A stretch of DNA of 64,000 nucleotides. Source: Sulfobacillus thermosulfidooxidans DSM 9293. Lineage in GTDB: Bacteria; Bacillota; Sulfobacillia; Sulfobacillales; Sulfobacillaceae. The position numbers and the translations under genes were made by a program. Numbering within the stretch: position 1 is the first letter of the stretch; each line of letters opens with the position of its first letter. Of the stretch, positions 27,401-37,967 are shown one piece after another. The stretch lies in NCBI RefSeq assembly GCF_900176145.1, contig NZ_FWWY01000001.1:2954911-3018910 (forward strand), written 5' to 3'. Under the pieces are notes generated by a model. The model was not told the origin of the DNA. It made no database searches and was given only the letters and a program-made list of their open reading frames with translations.

Positions 27401-29825
27401 GAGTTCAGCAGGAGAAACCGCTGCACGGGAAACCGCAGAATCGGCAGTGGTTCACCATAGTAATGCGTCGACGACGCCACCCGCGTCTAAACGGCCAGCT
27501 CCTACGCCTGCGGCCAATGCGAGTGCGGGTGCACGCCCTGCTACTAGTGGTACCAATCGCAATTATAATGAACGACGGGGGAGTCAAGCACCCTACCGGG
27601 ATCATAACCGCTATGATGCGGGGAATAATGCGCACCGTCCCAGTGGCGGAGGAGCTCCTAACCGCCCACAAGGCAGTGGGAGAAATCCTGCTTATGCGAA
27701 TTCTGGACCGCGTCCCCAACCGGGCGGTGATCGGCGTCAAGGTTCTCAAGGAAATTCGGCGGGAAGGCCCCAAGGTGGAAATTATCAAAGACCCAGTACT
27801 AATTCGCATTCCACTTCTGCTCGCAGTAGCGCACCTTACCGTTCAGGCCCTAAGCCGTTGACGGTTCCGCCAGTTCCCGTTCCACCGACACGCCCTAGCA
27901 AAGAGCAGAGTCGTCGCGGCATTCATAACAATAAAGACCGCCGCAACGTGCACGAGGAGATTGGACGGCGCCGGGGCGAGTGGGATGAAGAACGTTATGG
28001 GAGCAAAAAGCGAAGCAAGTCGCAAAAATCGGCGGCTAACCACCAAAATGAAACGGCCATGCCTCCGGTTCAGCGTCATATTGTTCTTTCTGGATCGATT
28101 ATGGTCAAAGATTTAGCAGACCAATTGGGCGTCAAGGCCAATGAGTTGATAAAACGCTTGATTGCCTTAGGCGTTATGGCAGGTGTGAACCAGGAATTAG
28201 ACCGAGATACGGCTGTGATTGTCGCTACCGAATTGGGAGCAACCGTAGAAGAACGGGCAACTCAAGAGGAACAGGAAGAGTTAATTTTGCAAGGTGAAGA
28301 CGATAGTCCCGAAAGTCTTACGGAACGACCCCCTGTCGTTACTGTGATGGGACACGTGGATCACGGCAAAACGTCGTTATTGGACCGCATACGCGCGACG
28401 CGCGTGACGCAATCTGAAGCCGGTGGCATTACCCAGCATATTGGGGCCTCAGTCATTGAATGGCATGATCGCAAAGTGGTCTTTTTAGACACGCCGGGTC
28501 ACGAAGCCTTTACCTCGATGCGGGCTCGCGGTGCTCAAGTGACGGACGTGGCAGTCTTAGTGGTAGCTGCCAATGACGGAGTCATGCCGCAAACCGTGGA
28601 AGCCATTAACCATGCCAAAGCCGCTAATGTGCCCATTGTTGTCGCGATCAACAAAATCGATTTACCGGATGCCAACCCGGACAAAGTGCGAACGGAACTC
28701 AGTAATTATGGCTTAATTGCGGAGGAATGGGGCGGCGATACCATTATGGTGCCTGTGTCTGCCCGAACCGGTGAAGGCATTGACCAATTACTAGAAGCAC
28801 TCATTCTTCAAGCCGATATTCTTGAGCTAAAGGCTAACAGTCACCGACCTGCACAAGGAACGATTATTGAGGCTAAGTTAGACAAAGGGCGTGGGCCCGT
28901 CGCGACCGTATTAGTGGCCAAGGGATTGCTTAAGGTGGGCGATGTCTTTGTGGCCGGGTCAGTGTATGGCCGTGTTCGCGCGCTCATTAACGACCGGGGA
29001 CAACGCGTAAAAAGCGCTGGACCTTCCATGCCCGTCGAGGTGTTAGGTTTTAACCAGTTACCCGAGGCAGGCGATGACTTTGTCATTTTGGCGGATGAGA
29101 AACAGGCGAAAAGCATTGCCGATGCCCGCCAGGAGCGACTCAAACGGCAGTCGGAATCTGCAGGGCGCGGGGTGTCTCTCGACGACTTCTTGCAACGCCT
29201 GAAAGATGAAGCCGTTAAAGAACTGAATTTAGTAATTAAGGCGGATGTCCACGGTTCGGCGGAAGCCTTAGCGCAATCCGTGAGCAAATTGTCTAATGAG
29301 GAAGTTCGTGTCAGGGTTCTTCACTCCGGTGTTGGTACCGTGACCGAAACCGATGTGATGTTAGCTCAGGCGTCTAATGCGATTATTGTGGGTTTTGGGG
29401 TTGGCGTGGAAAATAAAGCGCGTCAGATTGCTGAAAAAGAACATGTCGACATTCGCAACTACCGGGTAATTTATGATGCCATTGATGATATCAACAAATC
29501 TCTTAAGGGGATGCTAGAACCGAAGTATCAGGAGGTTATCCTCGGACGGGCCGAGGTGCGAGAAGTGTTCCGAGTACCCAAGGTGGGTGCGGTGGCTGGT
29601 TGTTATGTCACCGATGGCAAAATCTTGCGTTCGGGTAAAATCCGTGTGATACGCGATGGAGCAGTCGTTCACGAAGGCAATATCGGATCGTTAAAGCGTT
29701 TCAAAGATGATGTGCGCGAGGTCGCCTCCGGATTTGAGTGTGGGATTGGTCTAGAAAAGTTCAATGACATCAAAGTCGGTGACATCTTCGAAGCCTTTAC
29801 GGAAGAAGAGGTCAAGGCCAGTTAA
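27183..29825 (+). CDS. infB: Translation initiation factor IF-2
   Basis: GTPase that brings initiator tRNA to the 30S subunit and promotes subunit joining. N-terminal IF2_N helix domain ([24 protein letters not shown]), a long low-complexity basic Gly/Arg/Ser/Pro/Asn linker (about 60-285), second IF2_N, then the G domain with GHVDHGKT (about 389-396), DTPGHEAF and NKID, followed by domains II-IV. 880 aa. TTG 27183 has GGGGGG about 8 bases upstream and produces the canonical start. It begins inside ylxQ in a different frame. Confidence 0.96.
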   Translation: MTEKEKVRVYELAKEVKLDSRRLIDLLHRLHVENIKNHMSTVEPEAVQTVKNIMEGKLPPEPPTTPTVVKKTESSAGETAARETAESAVVHHSNASTTPPASKRPAPTPAANASAGARPATSGTNRNYNERRGSQAPYRDHNRYDAGNNAHRPSGGGAPNRPQGSGRNPAYANSGPRPQPGGDRRQGSQGNSAGRPQGGNYQRPSTNSHSTSARSSAPYRSGPKPLTVPPVPVPPTRPSKEQSRRGIHNNKDRRNVHEEIGRRRGEWDEERYGSKKRSKSQKSAANHQNETAMPPVQRHIVLSGSIMVKDLADQLGVKANELIKRLIALGVMAGVNQELDRDTAVIVATELGATVEERATQEEQEELILQGEDDSPESLTERPPVVTVMGHVDHGKTSLLDRIRATRVTQSEAGGITQHIGASVIEWHDRKVVFLDTPGHEAFTSMRARGAQVTDVAVLVVAANDGVMPQTVEAINHAKAANVPIVVAINKIDLPDANPDKVRTELSNYGLIAEEWGGDTIMVPVSARTGEGIDQLLEALILQADILELKANSHRPAQGTIIEAKLDKGRGPVATVLVAKGLLKVGDVFVAGSVYGRVRALINDRGQRVKSAGPSMPVEVLGFNQLPEAGDDFVILADEKQAKSIADARQERLKRQSESAGRGVSLDDFLQRLKDEAVKELNLVIKADVHGSAEALAQSVSKLSNEEVRVRVLHSGVGTVTETDVMLAQASNAIIVGFGVGVENKARQIAEKEHVDIRNYRVIYDAIDDINKSLKGMLEPKYQEVILGRAEVREVFRVPKVGAVAGCYVTDGKILRSGKIRVIRDGAVVHEGNIGSLKRFKDDVREVASGFECGIGLEKFNDIKVGDIFEAFTEEEVKAS

Positions 29826-29841
29826 AAGTGAGGGACTGACG

Positions 29842-30192
29842 ATGAATAAAGCGCGTGCCCAACGAATTGCGTTATCTATTCAGCAAGAGCTCGGGGAGAT
29901 GCTTCAGCGGGATGTTAAAGATCCGCGAATTGGTTTTGTCAGTATCACGCATGTGGATTTGTCGCGAGACTTGTCTGTAGCAAAGGTATATGTTAGTCAT
30001 TTAGGGAATGCTGAGGAAGCGCAAGCGAGTTTGGCGGGGCTGAAAAGTGCTACACCCTTTTTACGCGGGGAAGTAGCGCGCCGGTTGCATCTCCGGCTTG
30101 CCCCCCAGCTAGACTTCCGATTAGATACGTCGATTGTGGAAAGTATGCACATTCAAGATATTTTGAAGACGTTGCCCGACCAACAATCATAA
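29842..30192 (+). CDS. rbfA: 30S ribosome-binding factor A
   Basis: KH-fold factor for 16S rRNA 5' end maturation and cold adaptation. 116 aa beginning MNKARAQRIALSIQQELGEMLQRDVKDPRI, with YVSHLG and a C-terminal LDTSIVESMHI. ATG 29842 sits 16 bases after the infB stop with GTGAGGG upstream; the frame open into infB is not used. Followed by a small hairpin AAGAC-TCGG-GTCTT (30191-30204) before truB. Confidence 0.95.
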   Translation: MNKARAQRIALSIQQELGEMLQRDVKDPRIGFVSITHVDLSRDLSVAKVYVSHLGNAEEAQASLAGLKSATPFLRGEVARRLHLRLAPQLDFRLDTSIVESMHIQDILKTLPDQQS

Positions 30193-30223
30193 GACTCGGG
30201 TCTTCGTTAACTGAGGGATTGTT

Positions 30224-31090
30224 GTGCCAAGTGGATTTTTAAACGTCTATAAACCGGTGGGGATGTCCTCTCACCAAGTGATTCAGGAAATTCGGCGGAT
30301 AACCGGGCAAAGGCAAGTTGGACATGCCGGGACGCTCGACCCAATGGCAGAAGGGGTCTTACCCGTCGCCATTGGGTCCTACACGCGTCTTTTAGAGTGG
30401 ACAAATCTACAACCGAAGGTATATCAGGCGGAAATGAGTTTTGGAGCCCAAACCCACAGCGGCGATCGTGCCGGTTATCGAGTTGCCGAATCAGGGCCTC
30501 CCTATCCCAATAGAGATCAGATAGAGGAAGCGATTTTGTGGTTGCAGGGCGAGATCCGGCAATTTCCGCCTCAAGTCTCTGCATTAAAGCAAAATGGCCG
30601 GAGAGCTTATGACGCGGTGAGGCAGGGCGAGAGCGTATGGCTTGGGCCAAGACCCACGGTGATTGATCACATTCGCGTCGTGGACGGGAACAATTGCTCT
30701 TGGACCTTAGAATTTATTGTAGGTCCAGGAACTTATATCCGAGCTATTGTGCGAGATTTGGGTTTTTTGCTTGGTCAAGCCGCGACCATGCGCTCCTTGA
30801 TTCGAACCCGAGTTGGGCACTTTACGGTTGAGAGGGCTTACCATCTGGAACAGATTAAAAACGATCCCGATTGGTCTCGGGCTTTGCTCACCGGTACGGC
30901 CATGTTGACGATCCCAAGCGTTGCCGTCAATAGTCAGCAACGACGTGATCTGATTCACGGAAAATATTCAGGAATTCCCCATCTTGAGGATTTTCACGGT
31001 ATTATGGGATTAACCTATGAAGGCCAGGTTGTGGCGGTCATTGAAGGCCCACCTTGGCGCTTTCGCAAAGTTCTGGCAAAGGACGAGTAA
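30224..31090 (+). CDS. truB: tRNA pseudouridine(55) synthase
   Basis: Makes pseudouridine-55 in the T-loop of tRNAs. Motif GHAGTLDPMAEGVLP holds the catalytic Asp 39; NVYKPVGMSSHQV is the family start, and the C-terminal PUA-like part follows. 288 aa. GTG 30224 has GAGGGA 5 bases upstream. Standard position after rbfA and before ribF. Confidence 0.96.
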   Translation: MPSGFLNVYKPVGMSSHQVIQEIRRITGQRQVGHAGTLDPMAEGVLPVAIGSYTRLLEWTNLQPKVYQAEMSFGAQTHSGDRAGYRVAESGPPYPNRDQIEEAILWLQGEIRQFPPQVSALKQNGRRAYDAVRQGESVWLGPRPTVIDHIRVVDGNNCSWTLEFIVGPGTYIRAIVRDLGFLLGQAATMRSLIRTRVGHFTVERAYHLEQIKNDPDWSRALLTGTAMLTIPSVAVNSQQRRDLIHGKYSGIPHLEDFHGIMGLTYEGQVVAVIEGPPWRFRKVLAKDE

Positions 31091-31094
31091 AAGC

Positions 31095-32018
31095 ATGGAA
31101 CTTTTGACGGGACCTGGTCCCGGCGTTTCAACAGTCGTGATTATTGGGAATTTTGATGGTGTGCATTTGGGACATCAGGCGTTGATACATCAGGCGAAAG
31201 AAATTGGGGCGATGCATGGTTGGCCCGTGGTGGCATTAACATTTGACCCACACCCTTCTTTGGTTTTGCGGCCCAATCCCCCCAAACACTATTTGATTAC
31301 CCCCCGGGATTTAAAATTGCACTGGTTAGATCATTATGGGGTGGATTTTGTTCGAGTCCTATCATTTGACCACAATTTGGCGATGGTTCCGCCCATGGCG
31401 TTTTTGGCATTAGAAGTGCAGCAAAAACTTCAGGCACAGGCGGTTGTGGTGGGTTACAATTTTACCTTTGGGGCAGGAGGGCTAGGAACCGCTGAGACAT
31501 TAAAGCAATGGGGAGCTGCCTCCCATGTGAAAGTCCGGATTGTGGAACCGGTTAACGCCGATTCGGTGGTCGTCTCAAGTTCTGCCATTCGCGAGCATAT
31601 TTCTCAGCGCCACATTGACAAGGCTAACGAGTTACTGGGACACCCGTTTAGTGTTCAGTCAGTGGTCTATCATGGCGAAGGTCGGGGTTCAACGATTGGC
31701 ATTCCCACGCTCAATCTCTTGCCTGTGGAGCAACAAATTATGCCACCTTTTGGTGTCTATGCAGGTTACGTGACGATTGGCGAGGCGAATAATGCGCTTT
31801 TGCCCGCTGTCGCTAACTGGGGAATTCGCCCTACATTTGGCGGCCACAAGCCTGTGTTGGAGGTTCATGTGATTGATCAGACACTTCCTGATCTTCATGA
31901 TAACGTGGTGCGATTTGACTTTCAGCAGGCACTCCGGTCGGAGCAGAAGTTCGAATCGGTGGATGAATTGATTCGGCAAATCCATTATGATGTCGATCGG
32001 GCACGTCAGTTGCTCTAA
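31095..32018 (+). CDS. ribF: Bifunctional riboflavin kinase/FAD synthetase
   Basis: Makes FMN and then FAD. N-terminal FMN adenylyltransferase domain with IIGNFDGVHLGHQALI; C-terminal riboflavin kinase domain with GEGRGSTIGIPTLNL and NWGIRPTFGG. 307 aa, normal. ATG 31095 lies 4 bases after truB with AAGGACGAG upstream. Open frame upstream overlaps truB and is disregarded. A promoter for the next small gene lies in its last codons. Confidence 0.95.
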   Translation: MELLTGPGPGVSTVVIIGNFDGVHLGHQALIHQAKEIGAMHGWPVVALTFDPHPSLVLRPNPPKHYLITPRDLKLHWLDHYGVDFVRVLSFDHNLAMVPPMAFLALEVQQKLQAQAVVVGYNFTFGAGGLGTAETLKQWGAASHVKVRIVEPVNADSVVVSSSAIREHISQRHIDKANELLGHPFSVQSVVYHGEGRGSTIGIPTLNLLPVEQQIMPPFGVYAGYVTIGEANNALLPAVANWGIRPTFGGHKPVLEVHVIDQTLPDLHDNVVRFDFQQALRSEQKFESVDELIRQIHYDVDRARQLL

Positions 32019-32038
32019 AAATAGCAGCATGATACAAT
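32010..32038 (+). promoter_or_regulatory. Sigma-A promoter at 3' end of ribF
   Basis: TTGCTC, 17-base spacer, TACAAT, with extended -10 TGA directly before it. It starts in the final codons of ribF and would transcribe the small amber-containing gene and rpsO. Confidence 0.65.
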
Positions 32039-32066
32039 AAAGTGTCTTTGGATTGGAGGAAGCTCA

Positions 32067-32270
32067 ATGCAAACGGAGACCTGGCAGGGAATGGTCAGCA
32101 AAATTGCGGCCATTTGCGTGACAGGCGAATTTAAGCGCTTGCAGCGTCAACTGGAAGAGCTTTAGCGGCGGGCAGGAGTTACCCAACCAGCAGTACAGGC
32201 TTATCAGGACGCATTGCTCTCCATCTTAGCAGAGGATGAAGACATGGGCGCGTTTTTTAACGCGCATTAA
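32067..32270 (+). pseudogene. Small ORF with in-frame amber codon
   Basis: ATG 32067, 8 bases after GGAGG, opens a frame of 32 codons (MQTETWQGMVSKIAAICVTG and on to RQLEEL) to a TAG at 32163-32165. The same frame then continues without interruption for 34 codons (RRAGVTQPAVQAYQDALLSI and on to GAFFNAH) to TAA at 32268. The two halves read as one helical 67-residue protein with good composition throughout. TAG is used as an ordinary stop elsewhere in the window (rpsO, cdsA, nfo), so this is a nonsense mutation, a sequencing error, or read-through. The 32-aa product alone could also be real. Family not recognised. Confidence 0.5.
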
Positions 32271-32297
32271 GTGGTTGTTCAGAAAGGGGGGAAATCG

Positions 32298-32567
32298 ATG
32301 GCCCTAGAAGCAAAAGAAAAGCAGGCCATCATTGCGGCTAACCGGCTGCATGAATCGGACACGGGGTCGCCAGAAGTTCAGGTGGCGCTGTTAACCCAGC
32401 GCATTACAGAACTCACTGAGCACTTGAAGGTACACAAAAAGGACCATCACTCCCGTCGCGGTCTCCTGACAATGGTCGGGCACCGTCGGGCGTTATTGAA
32501 TTACCTGCGAAAAACTGACAGCGCACGGTATCATGCTCTGATAGAACGGTTGGGATTGCGTCGATAG
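32298..32567 (+). CDS. rpsO: 30S ribosomal protein S15
   Basis: Primary-binding small-subunit protein contacting helix 22 of 16S rRNA. Hallmark [16 protein letters not shown] and [21 protein letters not shown]. 89 aa, exactly the usual size. ATG 32298 has AAAGGGGGG upstream. Followed at once by a strong terminator, which separates it from pnp. Confidence 0.98.
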   Translation: MALEAKEKQAIIAANRLHESDTGSPEVQVALLTQRITELTEHLKVHKKDHHSRRGLLTMVGHRRALLNYLRKTDSARYHALIERLGLRR

Positions 32568-32592
32568 AGCGGGACTATCCCGCTCTTTTTTC
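32567..32592 (+). terminator. Intrinsic terminator after rpsO
   Basis: GAGCGGGA-CTA-TCCCGCTC with a run of seven T after it. The stem begins at the last base of the rpsO stop codon. Confidence 0.88.
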
Positions 32593-32648
32593 CAACTATC
32601 GATGACAATACGCTTAGGTTTGGATTGATGGAGTACAGGAGGGTACAT

Positions 32649-34850
32649 ATGGAGGCTATCACTACCGACTTTTTGGTAGGCGGCCGCACTTTGACACTGG
32701 AAACCGGAAAAATGGCCCGACAAGCCAATGGTTCGGTGGTTGTCCGGTACGGAGATACCGTCGTGCTCGTGACCGTTGTCTCGTCGCGAGAACCCAAAGA
32801 AAACTATGATTTTTTCCCATTGACGGTCGACGTGGAAGAACGTCTTTATGCCGTTGGCAAAATCCCTGGCGGATATATTAAACGCGAAGGCAGGCCGAGT
32901 GAGTCGGCCATTTTGGCGGCGCGATTGACGGACCGCCCAATTCGTCCGTTATTTCCGGAAGGGTTACGCAATGAAGTGCATGTCGTGGTGAGTATATTAT
33001 CCGTAGATTATGATCATTCCCCAGAAATTTGCGGCATGATCGGGGTTTCTGCGGCACTGAGTATTTCTGACATCCCATTTGATGGGCCGATTGGGGCTGT
33101 TCAGGTGGGCTATGTGGATGGTCAATTTATTATTAATCCTACGGCTGAACAGGAAAAGAAGAGCGATCTCAAACTGATGATTGCTGGCACCTACGATGCA
33201 ATTCTGATGATTGAAGCGGGGGCCAATATTGTTCCTGAATCGGTCATGTTAGACGCCATACTCTTTGGGCACGAGGAAATTCGGCGCATTATTGAAGGGG
33301 TTCGCCGTTTTCAAGAGATTGCGGGCAAACCCAAAGCGGATTATCCGTTATTCCTGCCTTCGCCTGAATTGATGGCAGCAACCCGAGAACTGGCATGGGA
33401 CAAGCTGCTAGAAGCGATGCGCAATACCGATAAACAGCAGCGCGGTGCCGATATCGAACAAGTCAACAAAGAAATCACACAAATGCTTCTGGATCGGTTC
33501 CCAGAAGAAGAATCGATGATTGCCACCAGTTTAAAGAAAGTGCTGAAAGAGGTTGTGCGCCATGCCATCATTCACGACGGCATCCGTCCCGACGGCAGGG
33601 CATTCGACGAAATCCGCCCGATTTCGATAGAAGTTGGCGTGTTGCCACGCGTGCATGGAACCGGTCTCTTTACCCGTGGCCAAACCCAAGCCTTAACGGC
33701 AATGACCTTGGGACCGTTATCCGACCAGCAAATGTTGGACGGCATTGGTGTCGAAGAATCGCGCAGGTACATGCATCACTACAATTTCCCACCGTTTGCG
33801 ACCGGAGAAGCTGGACCAATGCGCGGCCCTAACCGCCGAGCCATTGGTCATGGAGCCTTGGCTGGCCGGGCTTTGGAGCCGGTTATTCCCTCAGAGGAAG
33901 AGTTCCCTTACACCTTAAGATTGGTGTCGGATATCCTCGAGTCGAACGGTTCGAGCTCGATGGCATCGGTGTGTGGGAGCACTCTGGCGTTAATGGATGG
34001 CGGTGTACCCATTTCGGCTCCTGTAGCCGGTATCGCTATGGGTTTGGTGAAGAATGACGAAGGTATGGTGATTTTAACCGATATTCAAGGGTTAGAAGAT
34101 GCCTTGGGGGATATGGACTTTAAGGTGGCCGGTACGCGTGAAGGAGTCACGGCTATCCAGATGGATATTAAAATTCACGGACTCGACCGTCAAATTCTAG
34201 AGACAGCCTTGCAACAAGCTAAGAAAGCGCGACTGCAGATTCTAGATATGATTGAGGCGGTCATTCCGGAGCCCCGTAAAGAATTATCCCTGCATGCCCC
34301 CCGCATTTTAACCATGACCATTGACCCGGACAAAATTCGAGATGTGATTGGACCGGGTGGGAAAACGATCAATAAGATTATTGAGAGCACCAAAGTCGGC
34401 GATAAAAAAGTGGACATCGATATTCAAGATGATGGTACGATTTACATTGCCGCAATTAATCAAGACGTGGCGCAACGCGTCCAAAAAATGATCGAAGATC
34501 TCACTCGCAGTGTGCAAGTCGGCGAAGTTTTTGAAGGCCGGGTGACGCGGATTATGAATTTCGGGGCGTTTGTCGAAATTCTTCCGGGTAAAGAAGGGCT
34601 TGTGCATATTTCGCAACTGTCCTATAACCGGGTCAACAAGGTCGAAGATGTTGTGTCAGTAGGCGATATGTTGACGGTGAAAGTGATTGAGATTGATAGC
34701 GCAGGACGGATTAACTTGTCGCATAAAGACACCTTGCCCGTTCCCGAAGGCTATGAACCGCCGAAAGCGCGGTCGAGTCACGAGCGCGAGCGTACGTCGT
34801 CACATCGGTCATCATCCCACGGAACCCCAAAGCGTGATTCCGCCAAATGA
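32649..34850 (+). CDS. pnp: Polyribonucleotide nucleotidyltransferase (PNPase)
   Basis: 3'-5' phosphorolytic exoribonuclease. Two RNase PH domains (first with [12 protein letters not shown], second with RDGRAFDE-like [12 protein letters not shown] and [12 protein letters not shown]), then KH ([13 protein letters not shown]) and S1 ([25 protein letters not shown]) RNA-binding domains, and a Ser/Arg/His-rich tail. 733 aa. ATG 32649 has AGGAGGG 5 bases upstream; the open frame to 32625 is less likely. Ends in an ATGA overlap with nfo. Confidence 0.97.
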   Translation: MEAITTDFLVGGRTLTLETGKMARQANGSVVVRYGDTVVLVTVVSSREPKENYDFFPLTVDVEERLYAVGKIPGGYIKREGRPSESAILAARLTDRPIRPLFPEGLRNEVHVVVSILSVDYDHSPEICGMIGVSAALSISDIPFDGPIGAVQVGYVDGQFIINPTAEQEKKSDLKLMIAGTYDAILMIEAGANIVPESVMLDAILFGHEEIRRIIEGVRRFQEIAGKPKADYPLFLPSPELMAATRELAWDKLLEAMRNTDKQQRGADIEQVNKEITQMLLDRFPEEESMIATSLKKVLKEVVRHAIIHDGIRPDGRAFDEIRPISIEVGVLPRVHGTGLFTRGQTQALTAMTLGPLSDQQMLDGIGVEESRRYMHHYNFPPFATGEAGPMRGPNRRAIGHGALAGRALEPVIPSEEEFPYTLRLVSDILESNGSSSMASVCGSTLALMDGGVPISAPVAGIAMGLVKNDEGMVILTDIQGLEDALGDMDFKVAGTREGVTAIQMDIKIHGLDRQILETALQQAKKARLQILDMIEAVIPEPRKELSLHAPRILTMTIDPDKIRDVIGPGGKTINKIIESTKVGDKKVDIDIQDDGTIYIAAINQDVAQRVQKMIEDLTRSVQVGEVFEGRVTRIMNFGAFVEILPGKEGLVHISQLSYNRVNKVEDVVSVGDMLTVKVIEIDSAGRINLSHKDTLPVPEGYEPPKARSSHERERTSSHRSSSHGTPKRDSAK

Positions 34851-35692
34851 TTGTTCTTGGCGGCCAACTGTCGACAGCAAAAGGTCTTGATTATGCTATT
34901 TTTCATGCTGCACAGTACGGACTTGGCACGCTACAAGTTTTTTCAAGAAGTCCAGTGGGAGGACAAAGTAAACCACTTCCCAAAACGGGGACGGTAACGG
35001 GCTGGTTGGAGCAGGCCCACATCCGCCCGTTTTTTGTTCATGCCCCTTATTTCGTCAATCCGGCGGCAACGGAGCCCCTGATGAAAAACCGCGCGCGCGT
35101 TGTTTTGAGTGAAGAGATGATCCGGGTCAAGCGTCTTCATGGTGACTACTTGATTCTTCATCCGGGGCATCAACAAGAGACCTCTATTGAAGAATCTTTA
35201 GATGCCCTTAGTCAAACGATTCGGTATATCCTAAAAAAACCGGGATTTGTTTTAATCGAGAATGCTGCCGGACAAGGTCGCGAACTGGGTGCCAGTTTAG
35301 ATGACTTAGCCCGATTGTTTGCTCACTTGGGCCGCCTGCGCCGGGTTGGCTTTCTTCTAGACACAGCCCACGCCATGGCTTTTGGCTATGCCCTCACCAC
35401 GGCGGACGATGTGTCGAGATTCTTTGACCAACTCGACCAAAAAATTGGTCTGAAACGGCTGAAAGGCATTCATTTAAATGACAATATGTATCCCATCGGC
35501 ACGAAGCGGGATCGCCATGCCCATTTGCTAACCGGGCAGATGCACCCAGAAGGGCTAAAGAAACTCTTGGCGCTTGCGAATGGGCAGAACTGGCCTATCA
35601 TTTTAGAAACACCGGGCAAGGATATGGTTGCGCGGCATCAAGACCTTGAAGTGATTGCACAACTCACGGGTCACGAGCTGAAGATGTCCTAG
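34847..35692 (+). CDS. nfo: Endonuclease IV (AP endonuclease)
   Basis: Zinc-dependent apurinic/apyrimidinic endonuclease for base excision repair. TIM barrel with the family metal-binding pattern: [46 protein letters not shown]. 281 aa, normal. ATG 34847 overlaps the pnp stop (ATGA), so translation is coupled. In B. subtilis pnpA is followed by ylxY; nfo is inserted here. Confidence 0.9.
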   Translation: MIVLGGQLSTAKGLDYAIFHAAQYGLGTLQVFSRSPVGGQSKPLPKTGTVTGWLEQAHIRPFFVHAPYFVNPAATEPLMKNRARVVLSEEMIRVKRLHGDYLILHPGHQQETSIEESLDALSQTIRYILKKPGFVLIENAAGQGRELGASLDDLARLFAHLGRLRRVGFLLDTAHAMAFGYALTTADDVSRFFDQLDQKIGLKRLKGIHLNDNMYPIGTKRDRHAHLLTGQMHPEGLKKLLALANGQNWPIILETPGKDMVARHQDLEVIAQLTGHELKMS

Positions 35693-35778
35693 CTCGCCAC
35701 AAGGGAGATCTTTGGCCCACCACCCATGGATGCTCACAGTTCAGGAAAAACCCGGCTTAGGGGTTCTAGTATGAAGGA

Positions 35779-35796
35779 ACTTGTCATAGGACAAGT
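35779..35796 (+). repeat. Short inverted repeat upstream of ylxY
   Basis: ACTTGTC-ATAG-GACAAGT, a 7-bp perfect inverted repeat about 40 bases before the ylxY start. It could be an operator or an mRNA hairpin; not followed by a T-run. Confidence 0.35.
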
Positions 35797-35833
35797 GAGA
35801 ACCCAACGATAGTCGGGAAGGAGATATTTCCTG

Positions 35834-36577
35834 ATGTGGATTAAAGTGATATCCTTGCGCTCCCCTACAGCCAAACTGGTATCCTTACTGGCCATTTTCT
35901 TTGCCAGTATCCTGATTTTTAAAACGCCCGCTCCTACCAGTGTGCCCGTAAAAGCCTCCATTCCTGGACCCGTGTACCGTGTGATAACCTCTGAGCGCGC
36001 GATGGCGCTCACCATTAATGTGGTGTGGGGCACTGAGTATGTTCCGAAACTTTTGGACGTGTTAATGCATTATCATGTCAAAGCGACATTTATGGTCGGA
36101 GGGGTTTGGGCCAAAAATCACCCGCAGCTCGTACAAGAAATGGTTCGTGATGGCATGCAAGTTGGCAATCACGGCTGGGCTCATGGCCATCCTGCCAATA
36201 TGTCGGTGGCTGAAAATCTCACCGATATTGCCAAAACCAATGACGCGGTGAAACACGCTGCGAATGTCGTGCCCACCGTTTACGCTCCGCCTTATGGCGA
36301 ACTTGGCACAGCTGTGCTGACTGCAGCTGCCGAACTGCACATGCCCGTGATTATGTGGACAATCGATACGATTGACTGGAGACCCTCCTCGGACGTGCCG
36401 TATATGGTTAACAAGGTTTTGCAAAAGGCCCAGCCTGGGGCCATCGTGTTGATGCATCCTACGAACCGGACTGTGGAAGCCTTGGGGCAGATTATCCAGG
36501 GTTTGCAAAGTCAAGGATATCATCTGGTGACAATATCGGCGTTACTAAAAATGGGTATTCCCACGGGTGATGGCTAA
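35834..36577 (+). CDS. ylxY: Sporulation polysaccharide deacetylase-like protein YlxY
   Basis: NodB-fold protein with an N-terminal membrane anchor (about residues 13-30). Later motifs are kept (GNHGWAHGHP, YAPPYGE, MHPT), but the first motif, normally TFDD with the metal-binding Asp, reads LTINVVWG. As far as I recall this change is typical of the YlxY family, which suggests a non-canonical or non-catalytic role. 247 aa. ATG 35834 follows GAAGGAG. Its place after pnp and before the M16 protease matches B. subtilis ylxY. Confidence 0.85.
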   Translation: MWIKVISLRSPTAKLVSLLAIFFASILIFKTPAPTSVPVKASIPGPVYRVITSERAMALTINVVWGTEYVPKLLDVLMHYHVKATFMVGGVWAKNHPQLVQEMVRDGMQVGNHGWAHGHPANMSVAENLTDIAKTNDAVKHAANVVPTVYAPPYGELGTAVLTAAAELHMPVIMWTIDTIDWRPSSDVPYMVNKVLQKAQPGAIVLMHPTNRTVEALGQIIQGLQSQGYHLVTISALLKMGIPTGDG

Positions 36578-36666
36578 GCCTTACTCAAACTGGTTCGTCT
36601 GTGAGGCATTTGGTATGATGTGAGGGATAGTTGGCGTCTTCACAGGATAGCCAAAATGCTCGAGCC

Positions 36667-37944
36667 ATGAAAGGTAGGAGAATAGCAATAAATTATTTAA
36701 CCACGTTGCCTTCGGGAATGTCGGTGATCTGGGATGACTATGGATCATTGGGCACAACCGCAATCGCGTTTTACGTGAGAGTGGGATCTCGTGATGAACA
36801 TGGTCATCAATATGGGGCCGCTCACTTTTTGGAACATGCTGTCTTTAAAGGGGCGGGTCCCTGGTCGGCACGGGATATCGCGAACTTGCAAGATCAGCTG
36901 GGTGGCGAAATTAACGCGTTTACGACGCGCGATTATACCGTCTATTATGCGAAAGTCTTAGCGTCCAAAGCTCCTCAAGCCTTGCATCTATTATGGACGT
37001 TAATTAGCGATCCCTGGCTAGACGATAACGATATTGGTAAGGAACGGCAGGTGATTTTGGAAGAATTACTGGAAGCCCAGGACGACTTGGAAGACCGCTC
37101 TGGGGAACTGTATATGGCTGCGTTATTCCCTGACCCGGATTTTCATCACGATGTGTTGGGAACCAAAGAGAGTTTAATGCACTTTGATGGGCGCCAGTTG
37201 CGAAACTTCTATCATCAGTTTTATTTTCCCAGCAATATTGTTCTCGTGTTGAGCGGGGAAGGCGTCGATGCCTTACGGGAACAGGTGCAAGAATATCAGT
37301 GGCCGCTGCGTCCACAAGGGTTACCGACACCCAGAAAACCGTTAGCAGTGATGCCACGAATCCAGTTATTGCGCCAAGCAGGGGAACAAGTGCATTTGAC
37401 CATGGGCGTTCCGGCACCTCCCTTGGGTCATGTTGAATATGATGCCACATTGATTTTGAGCACAATTTTGGCGGGACAAAACTCATCGCGTCTTTGGCAA
37501 CGGTTACGGGAAGATGAAGGGCTCGTGTACACGGTTTCGTCTTCCTACTCGGCTTTAAAAGATTGGGCGGAATTATCTATTTATATGGCTCTTTCTCCTC
37601 GGTCTGTGCCCCGGGCATTAGAAGCCGTTCGTGAAGAAATTCAGTTGCTAATGCATGAACCCCCATCCTTGGAGGAACGCGAATGGGCACTCACCCAAGC
37701 CGAAACGTCTATGGCATTTGCCATGGAAACTCCAGATGGCCGAATGATGCGGCTTGGGCCTTACGGTCTTTATGGATGGGTTCCTCTGGATCCCAAGGAG
37801 CGTCTAGCCCAATTAGAACAGGTTACTTGCGCCGACATTACAGCCCTGGCTCAGCAGTTATTTTCCCAAAATCCGTGGGCCCTGGCAGCTTGTGGTCCCA
37901 TTGGCAGCATCGAGCAGGTACTAGAAGGAGGCTTTAGCGCATAA
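36667..37944 (+). CDS. M16 family zinc peptidase (MlpA/YmxG-like)
   Basis: Processing-peptidase-like zinc protease. Inverted zinc motif HFLEH (His 53, Glu 56, His 57) with the downstream Glu cluster EERQVILEELLEA-type (KERQVILEELLEAQDD) supplying the third ligand; R/Y pair region in the second half. 425 aa from ATG 36667, which agrees with family N-termini but has no obvious ribosome binding site. TTG 36631 with GAGGG 4 bases upstream is the alternative start. Equivalent to B. subtilis mlpA by position between ylxY and ymxH. Confidence 0.9.
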   Translation: MKGRRIAINYLTTLPSGMSVIWDDYGSLGTTAIAFYVRVGSRDEHGHQYGAAHFLEHAVFKGAGPWSARDIANLQDQLGGEINAFTTRDYTVYYAKVLASKAPQALHLLWTLISDPWLDDNDIGKERQVILEELLEAQDDLEDRSGELYMAALFPDPDFHHDVLGTKESLMHFDGRQLRNFYHQFYFPSNIVLVLSGEGVDALREQVQEYQWPLRPQGLPTPRKPLAVMPRIQLLRQAGEQVHLTMGVPAPPLGHVEYDATLILSTILAGQNSSRLWQRLREDEGLVYTVSSSYSALKDWAELSIYMALSPRSVPRALEAVREEIQLLMHEPPSLEEREWALTQAETSMAFAMETPDGRMMRLGPYGLYGWVPLDPKERLAQLEQVTCADITALAQQLFSQNPWALAACGPIGSIEQVLEGGFSA

Positions 37945-37967
37945 GTTTTCCCAAGGAGGGACGCCTT

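Noticed and set aside
27405..27861. Long frames on both strands within infB
   Set aside because: They are produced by the repetitive GC-rich linker codons of IF-2 and have no start signals.
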